From: Hymenobacter sp. YIM 151858-1
Lineage (GTDB): Bacteria > Bacteroidota > Bacteroidia > Cytophagales > Hymenobacteraceae
Length of the DNA stretch: 64,000 nt
NCBI RefSeq assembly: GCF_025979705.1
Contig: NZ_CP110136.1
Span: 124,001 to 188,000 of the forward strand
Direction of reading: 5' to 3'
In this document: positions 17,538-26,300 of the stretch, piece after piece
How positions within the stretch are numbered: the stretch's first letter is position 1
Layout of the letters: the number at the start of each line of letters is the position of its first letter
Notes under the pieces: generated by a model
Seen by the model: only the letters and a program-made list of their open reading frames with translations
What the model was told of the DNA's origin: nothing
Databases searched by the model: none
Position numbers and translations under genes: made by a program

Positions 17538-17914
17538 GTTGAGGAAGCCGGCGTCGCCATACGCTTTTTCAAAGTTTGAATGAATTGGCTAAGCATCTTG
17601 CGAATCGCAGTTAGCTCTTCAGCAATCTGCTGCCAGGTTTCGGAGGTGAGATATCCCAACTCGTAAGCCAGCAGAAAGTGGTAATCAAGTTCGCTGGCCG
17701 AGCCGGCCGCAATGGTGAGAAAGCGCGCCAGCTCGGCATCGGAACCGCGCCCGCACCCTTCAGCAATGTTTGCCGGCACCGATGCGGCTGCTCGTCGCAG
17801 CTGACTCACGAGCCCAAACAGTTCTTCGCGCGGAAAGGCTTGCGTGCTTGCATACGTCGTGAGGGTAAGCTGATGGCTACGCTGCCATATCTGTAAAGAA
17901 CGGTAATTGAGCAT
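17528..17914 (-). CDS. four-helix-bundle protein (S23/intervening-sequence protein family)
   Basis: 128 residues, almost all helical. The family signature is present: LQIWQRSHQLTLTTYAST, then SQLRRAAASVPANIAEGCGRGS and ASELDYHFLLAYELGYL. Relatives are coded in the intervening sequences of some 23S rRNA genes and resemble the accessory protein Avd of diversity-generating retroelements; they are basic and probably bind nucleic acid. This copy is not in an rRNA gene. It is wedged between scoA and scoB and its last codons lie inside a TTAGGG-type repeat, suggesting it arrived as a cassette. A second family member is at 21959-22348. Confidence 0.85.
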   Translation of the reverse strand: MLNYRSLQIWQRSHQLTLTTYASTQAFPREELFGLVSQLRRAAASVPANIAEGCGRGSDAELARFLTIAAGSASELDYHFLLAYELGYLTSETWQQIAEELTAIRKMLSQFIQTLKKRMATPASSTKP

Positions 17915-17918
17915 GAGA

Positions 17919-18032
17919 ATTAGGGCTTAGTATTTAGGGATTAGATGTTAGTGCTAAGCGAAATCGTTGTACGGAAACGCTGGCCCCAGACCGACAAAAT
18001 CTAAACTCTAATACCTAATCCCTAAGCCCTAA
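17919..18032. repeat. TTAGGG-type inverted repeats, right flank of S23 cassette 1
   Basis: ATTAGGGCTTAGTATTTAGG begins at 17919, and its near reverse complement (CTAATCCCTAAGCCCTAAT) ends at 18032, with about 65 bases between. The second arm supplies the last codons of scoA (I-R-A-stop), so the repeat is embedded in coding sequence. Confidence 0.75.
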
Positions 18033-18717
18033 TAGTCCTTTGCTCAATGCGCTTCTCGTAGCGCTGGCCCTGGTAGATGCGCTGCACGTAGATGCCGGGC
18101 GTATGAATCTGGTTGGGGTCTAGCTCGCCGGCGGGTACCAGCTCCTCCACTTCGGCAACCGTGATTTTGCCCGCGGCGGCCATCATGGGGTTGAAGTTGC
18201 GCGCGGTGCCTTTGTAAATGAGGTTGCCGGCGGTGTCGCCCTTCCAGGCCTTCACGAAGGCAAAATCGGCGTGCAGGGCGGTTTCGAGCAGGTACATCTT
18301 GCCGTTGAATTCGCGCGACTCCTTGCCTTCGCCCACCTCGGTGCCGTAGCCGGCCGGGGTGTAAAAGGCCGGAATGCCGGCGCCGCCCGCGCGGCAGCGC
18401 TCGGCCAGCGTGCCCTGCGGAATCAGCTCAACCTCCAGCTCGCCCGACAGCAGCTGGCGCTCGAACTCGGCGTTTTCGCCCACGTAGCTCGAAATCATCT
18501 TTTTCACCTGGCGCTGTTGCAGCAGCAGGCCAATGCCAAAGTCATCGACGCCGGCGTTGTTGCTGATGCAGGTGAGGTTTTTGACACCTAGGCGAAGCAG
18601 CTCCTGGATGCTGTTCTCGGGGATGCCGCACAGGCCAAAGCCGCCGAGCATGAGCGTCATGCCGTCGGTGATGCCCTGCAGCGCGGCCTGGGCATCGGCC
18701 ACTACTTTGTTGATCAT
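18022..18717 (-). CDS. scoA: 3-oxoacid CoA-transferase subunit A
   Basis: The ATG at 18717 gives [35 protein letters not shown]; the longer frame upstream is GC-rich spurious sequence. About 231 residues, normal for the alpha subunit. Conserved features are the glycine-rich GGFGLCGIP, the [10 protein letters not shown] segment and [17 protein letters not shown]. It pairs with ScoB to form the active transferase. The final residues T-I-R-A are coded by a TTAGGGCTTAG repeat unit shared with the flanks of the neighbouring S23 gene, so the normal C-terminus may have been altered by that insertion. Confidence 0.95.
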   Translation of the reverse strand: MINKVVADAQAALQGITDGMTLMLGGFGLCGIPENSIQELLRLGVKNLTCISNNAGVDDFGIGLLLQQRQVKKMISSYVGENAEFERQLLSGELEVELIPQGTLAERCRAGGAGIPAFYTPAGYGTEVGEGKESREFNGKMYLLETALHADFAFVKAWKGDTAGNLIYKGTARNFNPMMAAAGKITVAEVEELVPAGELDPNQIHTPGIYVQRIYQGQRYEKRIEQRTIRA

Positions 18718-18899
18718 AGAAATCGGGTGGGAGTTTGGTGGCGCCAAAATAGCAACTCCCCGCCGAGCATGCGCAGTGCCGGGCGGGGAGTTGCGTGTAC
18801 GAAGGCCGGCGCCGAGCGGTGAAATCCCTAGGTGCCGGGGCAAGCAAAGGGCACTGGCACCTGGGGCACGGCAAGGCCGCCTAGGTGCCCCAAGCCGCG

Positions 18900-19853
18900 T
18901 TAGCCGCTGATGAGGTGGCGCCGGGCCTCCTCGGCGTCGTTTCCGAGTTGGGCTTTCAGGGCATCGAGGCCGTTAAACTTCTGCTCGTCGCGCAGGCGGG
19001 CCACAAACTGCACCGTCAGGGGCTGGTCGTACAGGTCGCCATCAAAATCGAGCAGGTGCGCTTCCACGGTTTCGGCCAGGTCGCCGCCCACGGTGGGCCG
19101 CACGCCAATGTTCAGCATGGCGGCGTGGTGGGCGCCGTCGGCGGTGGTGGCCATTACGGCGTACACGCCGCGGCCGGGCACCTGCTTCAAGGGCTCCTCG
19201 CACTTAATGTTGGCCGTGGGGTAGCCAATGGTGCGGCCCAACTGCTGGCCGCGCACCACCGTGCCGGTGTAGGGGTAGTCGTAGCCGAGGTAGCGGTTGG
19301 CGGTGGCAATGTCGCCGGCTTCCAGCGCCCGCCGAATGCGCGTGCTGCTTACGCCCACGGCGTCCACGTCTTCGCGCGGTATTTCCTCTACCTCCAGCCC
19401 GTATTGGGCCGCGTGCGCCTGCAGGTACTCAAAGCTGCCTTCGCGGTTTTTGCCGAACCGGTGGTCGTAGCCGATAACCAGCTTTTTGGCGCCCACGGTT
19501 TCGAGCAGCAGCTCGCGGATGTACTGCTCCGAGGTCCACTCGGCAAACTCGCGGGTAAACGGCACGATCAGCAGATAATCCACGCCGTGCGAAGCCAGCT
19601 TTTCGATGCGCTCCTCCAGCGTGTTCAGCAAGTGCAGTTTCAGCGGCTCGGGGTGCGCCAGGGGCGGGGCCAGCACCAGGCGCGGATGCGGCCAGTAGGT
19701 GATAACCACGCTGGGCCCGTCGGATTGCCGCGCCACCTCCTGCAGCCGCTGCAGAATTTTCTGATGCCCTAGGTGCACGCCGTCGAAGGTGCCGCTGGTA
19801 ACCACAGCGTTGGTTAAGCGCGGAAACGCGGCGGGGTCGCGAACAACATGCAT
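18900..19853 (-). CDS. ribF: bifunctional riboflavin kinase / FAD synthetase
   Basis: The ATG at 19853 gives [10 protein letters not shown]; the longer frame starts with TTG and is rejected. About 317 residues. The N-terminal nucleotidyltransferase has the [10 protein letters not shown] motif and SSTRIRRAL, forming FAD from FMN. The C-terminal riboflavin kinase domain has [24 protein letters not shown] and GVYAVMA, phosphorylating riboflavin to FMN. It is followed on the same strand by no close partner; truB starts the next unit upstream with 124 bases between. Confidence 0.96.
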   Translation of the reverse strand: MHVVRDPAAFPRLTNAVVTSGTFDGVHLGHQKILQRLQEVARQSDGPSVVITYWPHPRLVLAPPLAHPEPLKLHLLNTLEERIEKLASHGVDYLLIVPFTREFAEWTSEQYIRELLLETVGAKKLVIGYDHRFGKNREGSFEYLQAHAAQYGLEVEEIPREDVDAVGVSSTRIRRALEAGDIATANRYLGYDYPYTGTVVRGQQLGRTIGYPTANIKCEEPLKQVPGRGVYAVMATTADGAHHAAMLNIGVRPTVGGDLAETVEAHLLDFDGDLYDQPLTVQFVARLRDEQKFNGLDALKAQLGNDAEEARRHLISG

Positions 19854-19977
19854 GAATGGCAAAATTTATACGGGTAATGCTGCGTACGCAGCAGGTAGCC
19901 CGCCGGTCGTAAGCATCCGCAATCAATCAGTAATAGAAGATGCAGCCCTTTGTACGGCGGCAGGGCGCAAATGGCGC

Positions 19978-20805
19978 TTAGGCTTGCGGCTCGGGTTGCT
20001 CGGGCGCCGGGCCGTGGGTGGCGTCGTAGTGCTCCAGCCCGGCCCGGCGCTCGGGGCGCGGCTCGCGCTGGCGGCGCGGGCGCTCGGCCTCGCCCGCGGG
20101 GCGGGGCGGGCGCATGGCCTCAATGGTAGCCATGCTCAGGGCGTTTTCGAGGCGGTACTCGCCGATGCGTGTGCGCACCAGCTGGGTCAGGTGCGCGCCG
20201 CAGCCCAGCAGCTCGCCAAAGTCGCGGGCCAAGCTGCGCACGTAGGTGCCCTTGGAGCACACAATGCGGAAATGCACGTTGGGCCCGTCGGTTTTGGTTA
20301 GCTCAAAGGCCTTAATCTCAACCACCTTGCTCTTAATCTCGGCGGTGTCGCCGCGGCGGGCTACCTCGTAGGCCCGCTCGCCGTTGATCTTCACGGCCGA
20401 AAACAGCGGGGGCGTCTGCTCGATTGAGCCGGTAAGCTTAGCTGCGGCTGCCAGCAGGTTGTCCTGCGTGATGTGCTCCCAAGGCTTTTCAGCATCCACG
20501 GGCGTTTCCAGGTCAAACGAAGGCGTGGTCTGACCCAGGCGGAAAATGCCGGTGTACTCCTTTTCCTGGGCCTGAATCTGGTCGATGCTCTTGGTTTTCT
20601 TGCCGGTGCACAAAATCAGCAGGCCCGTGGCCAAGGGGTCGAGCGTGCCGGCGTGCCCGATTTTGCGGGGCTTGAGGGCGTACTTCACCTTCTTCACCAC
20701 ATCGAAGGACGTCCAGCGCAGGGGTTTATCGACGAGCAAAACTTCGCCGGGGTCCATTTCGGGCTGCGGGGCCTGGGAGCGGCGCTGGGGCTTGTGCTGG
20801 TTCAT
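19978..20805 (-). CDS. truB: tRNA pseudouridine(55) synthase
   Basis: 275 residues. Catalytic Asp56 lies in HAGTLDPLATG (51-61). Further TruB motifs are KEYTGIFRLGQ and CSKGTYVRSLARDFGE. It isomerises U55 in the T-loop of nearly all tRNAs. A short Pro/Arg-rich tail (RRQREPRPERRAG) follows the catalytic domain, which is longer than in E. coli and may be a basic RNA-binding extension. Its start overlaps the uppP stop by four bases (ATGA), so the genes are coupled. Confidence 0.96.
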   Translation of the reverse strand: MNQHKPQRRSQAPQPEMDPGEVLLVDKPLRWTSFDVVKKVKYALKPRKIGHAGTLDPLATGLLILCTGKKTKSIDQIQAQEKEYTGIFRLGQTTPSFDLETPVDAEKPWEHITQDNLLAAAAKLTGSIEQTPPLFSAVKINGERAYEVARRGDTAEIKSKVVEIKAFELTKTDGPNVHFRIVCSKGTYVRSLARDFGELLGCGAHLTQLVRTRIGEYRLENALSMATIEAMRPPRPAGEAERPRRQREPRPERRAGLEHYDATHGPAPEQPEPQA

Positions 20806-21590
20806 AGCAGTTGCAGGTTGATGCCCAATCCGATCATCGTCAGAATAATGCCCCCGACGATGATGCGGTAAATGCCAAACGCCCGGAAGCCGTAGCGGCT
20901 CACAAATGCCACAAACGACTTTACGGCCAGCAGCGCCACCACAAACGCCACCGCGTTGCCGAACAGCAGCACCTTAATGTCGGCGGCCTGCAACGGGTTC
21001 AGCTTGTAGGTTTTGTACAGCTCGTAGGCGGTAATTACCGTCATGGTAGGCACGGCCAGCAGAAACGAGAAGTCGGCCGCCGAGCGGCGGTCGAAGCCTT
21101 GCGCCAGGCCGCCCACGATGGTAGCCGCCGAACGCGACACGCCCGGCACCAACGCCAGGCACTGAAACAGGCCCACCTTCAGGGCTTTGGCGTAGCTGGG
21201 CGTGGTAATCTGCTTGCCGGGGTCTTTAAAAATACGGTCGATGAACAGCAGCACGAGGCCGCCTACCACCAGCGAGGTAGCTACCACCGTTACGCTTTTC
21301 AGCAGGTCGGCAATAACATCCTTCAGCAAAAAGCCCAAAATGCCGAAGGGCAGAAACGCCACGGCGAGTTTCAGGTAAAAATCGAAGCTCTGCAGAAAGC
21401 GGCGCCAGTACAGCACCACCACCGACAGAATTGCCCCGAGCTGAATGCTGGTAATAAAGGTTTCGGTGAAGGGCAACTGCCCGATGCCGAGCAAATTGGC
21501 CACGATAACCATGTGCCCGGTGCTGGAAACAGGCAAAAACTCCGTAAGACCCTCCACGATAGCCAGCAGGAGGGCGTGCCAATAACTCAT
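20802..21590 (-). CDS. uppP: undecaprenyl-diphosphate phosphatase
   Basis: 262 residues, about eight membrane helices. The family signature EGLTEFLPVSSTGHMV (13-28) carries the catalytic glutamates, and PGVSRSAATI carries the essential Ser and Arg. It dephosphorylates undecaprenyl pyrophosphate to recycle the lipid carrier for peptidoglycan and other surface polymers. It lies directly between the DUF3098 and truB genes on the same strand, with 9 and -4 bases of spacing, so these three form an operon. Confidence 0.96.
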   Translation of the reverse strand: MSYWHALLLAIVEGLTEFLPVSSTGHMVIVANLLGIGQLPFTETFITSIQLGAILSVVVLYWRRFLQSFDFYLKLAVAFLPFGILGFLLKDVIADLLKSVTVVATSLVVGGLVLLFIDRIFKDPGKQITTPSYAKALKVGLFQCLALVPGVSRSAATIVGGLAQGFDRRSAADFSFLLAVPTMTVITAYELYKTYKLNPLQAADIKVLLFGNAVAFVVALLAVKSFVAFVSRYGFRAFGIYRIIVGGIILTMIGLGINLQLL

Positions 21591-21599
21591 CCGTAGAAA

Positions 21600-21905
21600 C
21601 TAGCGGCGCTGAAACGTAGGCCGTGCCGGTTCGGCCGGGGCAGCCGGAGCGGCGTTCGGCGTGGTGGCACTGGTGTTGGCAGGCTGCGTGGGGGTAGCCG
21701 CACCCGACGACGATTTTGCCATGATGGCAAAAAACTCGACCGTGAAGCCAGCTGCCAGCAACAGCGGACCTAGGGTAAGGCCCAGGAAGCCCTCGCCGTA
21801 ATCGGCCGTGTCGAGGCTCATCGTGATAAAACCAGCGGCCAGCAATGCCAGCCCGATAAACATCAGGCGGTAGTTGCGGGGCCCAAAGGCGAAGCGGGAG
21901 GACAT
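21600..21905 (-). CDS. DUF3098 small membrane protein
   Basis: The ATG at 21905 gives MSSRFAFGPRNYRLMFIGLALLAAGF; the longer frame reads through repeat DNA and is spurious. About 101 residues. It has the DUF3098 pattern FGPRNYRLMFIGL..LLAAGFI and a second helix (LGLTLGPLLLAAGFTVEFFAIM), so two membrane helices with an Ala/Pro/Thr-rich tail. DUF3098 genes are found next to ftsX and uppP in Bacteroidota, suggesting a link to cell division or the envelope. Here ftsX is separated from it by the S23-2 cassette. Confidence 0.9.
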   Translation of the reverse strand: MSSRFAFGPRNYRLMFIGLALLAAGFITMSLDTADYGEGFLGLTLGPLLLAAGFTVEFFAIMAKSSSGAATPTQPANTSATTPNAAPAAPAEPARPTFQRR

Positions 21906-22378
21906 ATGAGCGGATGAGTAGTTGAGTGGATGAGTAAATGAGCCGAAGAATAGCTGGCTCAACGAGAAGCGGTTTTGCGGGCGGTGGTTAAAATGGCCAC
22001 AACCCGGCTGTAATCGTGATGCAATTCGTGCAAGCGGCTGGCCGGCACAATCTCGGCTTCGCCGAGCAATTCGAGCCAAAAAAGGGTTTCGTCGGCTTCT
22101 TCAATGCAAATGCTGAGTTTGGCGAAGTGCTCTTTCTCGGAACGGGCCCGGCACAAAGCTCGGTAATTGGCTCCAACCGAAGTAGCCGAGCGCAGCAGTT
22201 GGCGGCCAATAACGCGTGATTCTTCGGTGGCTGGCAGTTGGCGGTGCAAGCGAATTACGCGCAAAGCCAGGTCTTTAGTTAGCTGACGCAACGCTGCGGT
22301 AAATTCGGCTTTGGTGCCGGCCTTGTCCAACGAGGCAAATCTGTCCATCTGCTCAGCCACTCATCTGCTCATCCGAAT
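21906..22378. repeat. GATGAG-type inverted repeats flanking S23 cassette 2
   Basis: The left flank (about 21908-21943) reads GCGGATGAGTAGTTGAGTGG and on. The right flank (about 22345-22377) is its near reverse complement: read on the minus strand it gives TCGGATGAGCAGATGAGTGG. About 20 of 25 positions match. The repeat sequence differs entirely from that around S23 cassette 1, although the layout is similar. Confidence 0.75.
21959..22348 (-). CDS. second four-helix-bundle (S23-like) protein
   Basis: The ATG at 22348 (MDRFASLDKAGTKAEFTAAL) is preferred to a GTG four codons earlier. About 129 residues, helical and basic, with the family pattern LRQLTKDLALRVIRLHRQL, then IGRQLLRSATSVGANYRALCRARSEKEHFAKLSICIEEADETLFWLELL. 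It is a clearly diverged relative of 17528-17914, from a different subgroup. It sits between the DUF3098 and ftsX genes, a pair normally contiguous, with its own inverted GATGAG repeats on either side. Confidence 0.85.
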   Translation of the reverse strand: MDRFASLDKAGTKAEFTAALRQLTKDLALRVIRLHRQLPATEESRVIGRQLLRSATSVGANYRALCRARSEKEHFAKLSICIEEADETLFWLELLGEAEIVPASRLHELHHDYSRVVAILTTARKTASR

Positions 22379-23271
22379 CAGTACAAATCATCGAGCGACA
22401 TGCGCAGGTATTTGCGCACGGCCCGGTACGAACTGAAAAAACCAATTACGCAGCCCAGCAGCACCAGCGCCACCAGCACGGCGGCAATCAAGCGCTCATC
22501 GCGCAGCAGGCGCAGCTCATCCAGCTGCAGGTACGCCGATTGCAGCAAGGCCAGCAGCAGCAAGGCAGCAATGGTGCCGCTTACAAAGCCCTGCCAGGTG
22601 GCGCGGCGCAAAAACGGCCCTTGGATAAACCAGGGCGTGGCGCCCACCAGCTGCATGGAGCGGATTAGAAAACGCTGCGAGAACAAGGCCAGCTTGATGG
22701 TATTGTTGATGAGCACCACCACCACAAACGTGAGCAGCAGCGCAAAGCCCAACAGTAGCAGGCTCACTTTGCGCACGTTCTGGTTGATGGAGCTGATGAG
22801 GCCCTGCACGTAGGTAACCTCGTACACGCCTTGCTGCTGGCGCAAATCCTGGCTGATGCGGCGCAGCTGTACCGAATCGGCAAACTGCGGGTTGATCTTG
22901 AGAATGTAGGCGTCGCGCAGGGGATTGTCGCCCAGAAACTGCTGAAACTCCTCGCCGGTCAGCTCCACAAACTGCCGCGCGCCTTCTTCCTTCGACAAGA
23001 AACGCACCTGCGCCTGCTCGTTGCGGTAGGCGATGTAGGGCTTTTGCGCAAACGTGCGCTGCAGGCGCAGCAGCTGGGTTTCGGGCAGGTTGCGCTCGAG
23101 GTACACCTGCACCTCCAGGTTTTCCTTCACGGCTTCCGAAAGCTTGTGCGCGTGCACCAGCAGCAGCCCAAACAACCCGATTACCAGCAACGCCAACGTG
23201 ATGCTGAACACCACCATGGTGTGCGGGTAAGACCCTAGTTTTTTCTTACGGGCGGGGCGGAACTGCGGCAT
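22378..23271 (-). CDS. ftsX: cell division protein FtsX
   Basis: Start 23271 (MPQFRPARKKKLGSYPHTMVVFS) is supported by a promoter box immediately upstream. About 297 residues: a basic N-terminus, a first helix near 20-42, a periplasmic FtsX extracellular domain (LEVQVYLERNLPETQLLRL...QFLGDNPLRDAYIL), then three helices with the FtsX permease fold. With FtsE it forms an ABC-type complex that activates peptidoglycan hydrolases at the division site. The ftsE gene is not in this window. Confidence 0.93.
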   Translation of the reverse strand: MPQFRPARKKKLGSYPHTMVVFSITLALLVIGLFGLLLVHAHKLSEAVKENLEVQVYLERNLPETQLLRLQRTFAQKPYIAYRNEQAQVRFLSKEEGARQFVELTGEEFQQFLGDNPLRDAYILKINPQFADSVQLRRISQDLRQQQGVYEVTYVQGLISSINQNVRKVSLLLLGFALLLTFVVVVLINNTIKLALFSQRFLIRSMQLVGATPWFIQGPFLRRATWQGFVSGTIAALLLLALLQSAYLQLDELRLLRDERLIAAVLVALVLLGCVIGFFSSYRAVRKYLRMSLDDLY

Positions 23272-23279
23272 CGGTGGGC

Positions 23280-23287
23280 AAAAGTAC
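23280..23287 (-). promoter_or_regulatory. -7 box TACTTTTG of ftsX
   Basis: The plus strand reads CAAAAGTA, giving TACTTTTG on the minus strand, only 9 bases before the ftsX ATG. Transcription should start within a few bases of the start codon, so the message would be nearly leaderless. Confidence 0.6.
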
Positions 23288-23307
23288 AATGATCAGTGAA
23301 CAATGAG

Positions 23308-23393
23308 CAATGAGCAGCAAGCCACCCGGGTTAACCGCCCGAAGGCAGTAGGCGAAGTTCAGCGGCCAACTGAGCATTGATAACTGCTCATTG
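23308..23393. repeat. CAATGAGCAG inverted repeat between ftsX and the TamB-like gene
   Basis: CAATGAGCAG (23308-23317, preceded by a second copy of AATGAGCA) pairs with CTGCTCATTG (23384-23393) across 66 bases. It resembles the flanks of S23 cassette 2 in style but encloses no gene. Confidence 0.55.
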
Positions 23394-23395
23394 CA

Positions 23396-26300
23396 TCACA
23401 GGGCCGTGCGCGGGTCGTCGTCGATGATAAGCTGCTCGCGGGCTTTGCGGCGGGCCTCCTCGCGGCGGCGCAGGCGCTTGCGGGCAAAGAGCTCAGTTAA
23501 GTTGTCGAACTGCTCGGTGTGCACCACCGAAAGGCCCGCCCGTTGCTGGTTGGCAAACTGGGCCTGGTCGCCGATGTCGCGCGGGGTGGTTTCGTAGCGC
23601 AGGCGCACCCTAAACTTGCCATCGGCGCGCAGAAAATACTCCAGCCCGATGTCGCCGATGAGCGAGTTTTGGGCCGGGTTCACGGAGGTGCCGTTGGTGT
23701 TGTTGGTAATGCCGCCCGAGCGCGTAACGCGCAAGCGGCCCTGCAACAGGCTGTAGCTCAGGCGCACCTGCAGGTCGCGGAGCTCTTCGGCCGTTACGCC
23801 GTCGAGGTTGAAGTCGATTTCGAGGTTCTGGTCGATTTGCGAGGTGAGCAGCCCCAGCTGCGTCGACAGAATTTGCCCTAGGCTATTTTGCACGGCGTTG
23901 TTGCCGGCAAACAAATCGGGGGTGCCAAACTGGCCCGGCGCCGAGAGCTGGCGGAACAGCAGCAGCGAAAACACCTGCCGGTTGAGCTCCTGCTCGTCGT
24001 TGCGGATGTTGGAGAGGAAAGAGGTGAGCTGCCCTTCGAGCGTGGTAGGCGCGTCGTTGAACTCGAGACCCAGCTGAATGCGCGGCAGCAGCATGTCGCC
24101 GGTGAGGTGCATGATGGCCGTTACGCTGGCAAAAGTGGCCGAGCCTTCGGTTGCGTTCAAAATGGGCGCCAGCGAAGTGCGCTGGGTGTAGGCCGCCGTT
24201 ACGTCCATCTGGCCTTCGAGGGGGCTGCCGTTCCAGGTGAGCGTGCCGCCCGGGCGCACCTGGAATTCTTTGTTCACGAGGCCCTGCAGCGTGAAGTTGT
24301 AAGCCCCGCGCACCACCTCCAGCTGGCCGTACATATTAAAGTCGCCGCGCGTATCGATGTTCAGGCGCAGCTGCCCGCTGGCCGTACCCCGAATTACGTC
24401 GCCGGTGGTTTCGTCCAGAATCACCTCCATGTAGGCGTCGGGCGTCACGTCGAACACGCAATTCAGCAAAATGCCCGATAAATCGACGGCAGCGCTTTTG
24501 GGGGCGGGCGTCGCCTTGGTGGTGTCGGCCGGCACGTTGCGGTTTACGAACTGAATGTAGTTGGCTTGCGTGGCGGTGGCGGCGTTGTCGAGGGGCAACG
24601 AGAGGCGGGTGCCGGCTTCGCTGCGGGCCCGTACGTTGATAACCAGGTTGTTGGTGGGGCCCGTTACGCTGGCCTCGCCCGTGGCGAAGGCCGTGCCGAA
24701 GTACAACTCGTTTTGCCGGCGCGTGGTATTCAGCACTTGCATGCGCCGGAAATTGGCCCGCAAAGCCAGGCGCATGTTCTCGAAGCCCTGGTGGTAAATG
24801 GTGCCGTCGAGCGTGCCGGTGTTGCCCAGCACGTCGCGCAGGCGAATGCTGCGGAACACCATGCGGTCTTCGAAAAAGCGGATGTTGTCTTCGAAGGTGT
24901 AGGTGGTGTTCAGGTACGGAAACGTGAACACGCCCTGGCGCACAGCCACGTCGCCGCGCAGGGTAGGGGCCGAGAAGGGCCCGGTAAGCCGCAGGGTACC
25001 CCGGCCCGTGCCCCCTAGGTTGGTGAGCACGCCGGCCAAAAAGGGCTCGGCCAGCTTCAGCGGCGCATCGTTGAGGGCGCCGGTGAGGTTGAGCTGCTCT
25101 TGCGCCGCGCCGGGGGCAATGGTGCCCGCCACGCTGAGCACGTTCAGCTGGTCGCGCCCCACCGAGAGGTTGACACCTAGGCGCTTGCTCGGGTTATCCC
25201 AGTTCGACATGCCCGACACGTTGCCAATCAGCACGTTATCAAAATACAGCGAGTCGACGGTGAGGCGCGAGGCGGCTACCAGCTGCCCGAACACGCCGCG
25301 CACGTCGCCGGTGGCGTTTACGCGGCCGCGCATGTTCTGGCGCGTTAGCGGCGAAAGGGTGGCCAGCTCCAGGTCTTTTACCTCTAGGTGCAGGGTTTGG
25401 GCCGGGTCGTCGGATACTTGCCCGGTGGCCAGGATGCGCTGCGGCCCGTTGGAGAGCGAAAAGTTCGGCACGGTGATTTCGTGGCCGGCGCCGGCAATCA
25501 AAATGGCGTCGTCCTGCGCAATCGTCCATTCGCGGCCCAGCAGGTTCAGGCCCGATTTGCGGAACACGATCTGCACGGCGTTCGGCAGAAAATCGAGGGC
25601 GCCGTTGATGGTGGCGCGGTTGGTGGTGCCCGTTTGCGCCACCGACGACGAGAAGTTGATCTTGTCCTGGTCCCACACGCCTTCGGCGTAAAACTGCTCG
25701 GTGCGACCTAGGACGGGCAGCTCTTGCCGCGTGCTGGTTACGCTGGCCTGGGCCAGCACATCGGGGGCATTGGGCGCTTTCGAGGTCAGCAGGTCGAACT
25801 CCACGTTGTGCGCCCGGATGCTGTCGTACTGCACAAAGCCGGCTTTGCCACCTAGGGTTAGGATGGAGGTGGCGCCGTTGCGGAACGAGCCCTCGATGCG
25901 CGCCGAATCGCTGACCGTGAGCTGCGGCAGAAACACGTGAATCAGCGGGTTGGCTTGCTTGAGCTGCAGGTTCAGGTCGATGGCGTAGTCGGGCGTTACC
26001 TGGCGGCGCTTGCGGCGGTAATAGGCCGCGGTGGCCGCCGCGTCGCCCTCGAAATTGAGGCGGTATTCCTGCACCAACTGCTGCACATCGCGCATGGCCT
26101 GCGAAAACTGGTAGTTGCCGCGGGCCCGCAGCCGGAAGGCATCGGAGCGCATAGCCAGCAGCCGCTGGCCGTCGCGGCGGGTAGCCAGCACATCCAGCGT
26201 ATCAAGGAAAACGGTGCGGCCGCGCAGGCTCAGGCGGGTATCGCGCAGGTGAATGCGGCCCAGCAGCTCATCGAGCGTGAGGCCCTGGAAGCGCACGTCG

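Noticed and set aside
17511-18032. TTAGGG units as telomere-like or protein-coding repeats
   Set aside because: Only a few units, in a circular bacterial chromosome and tied to gene ends; a cassette flank explains them better.
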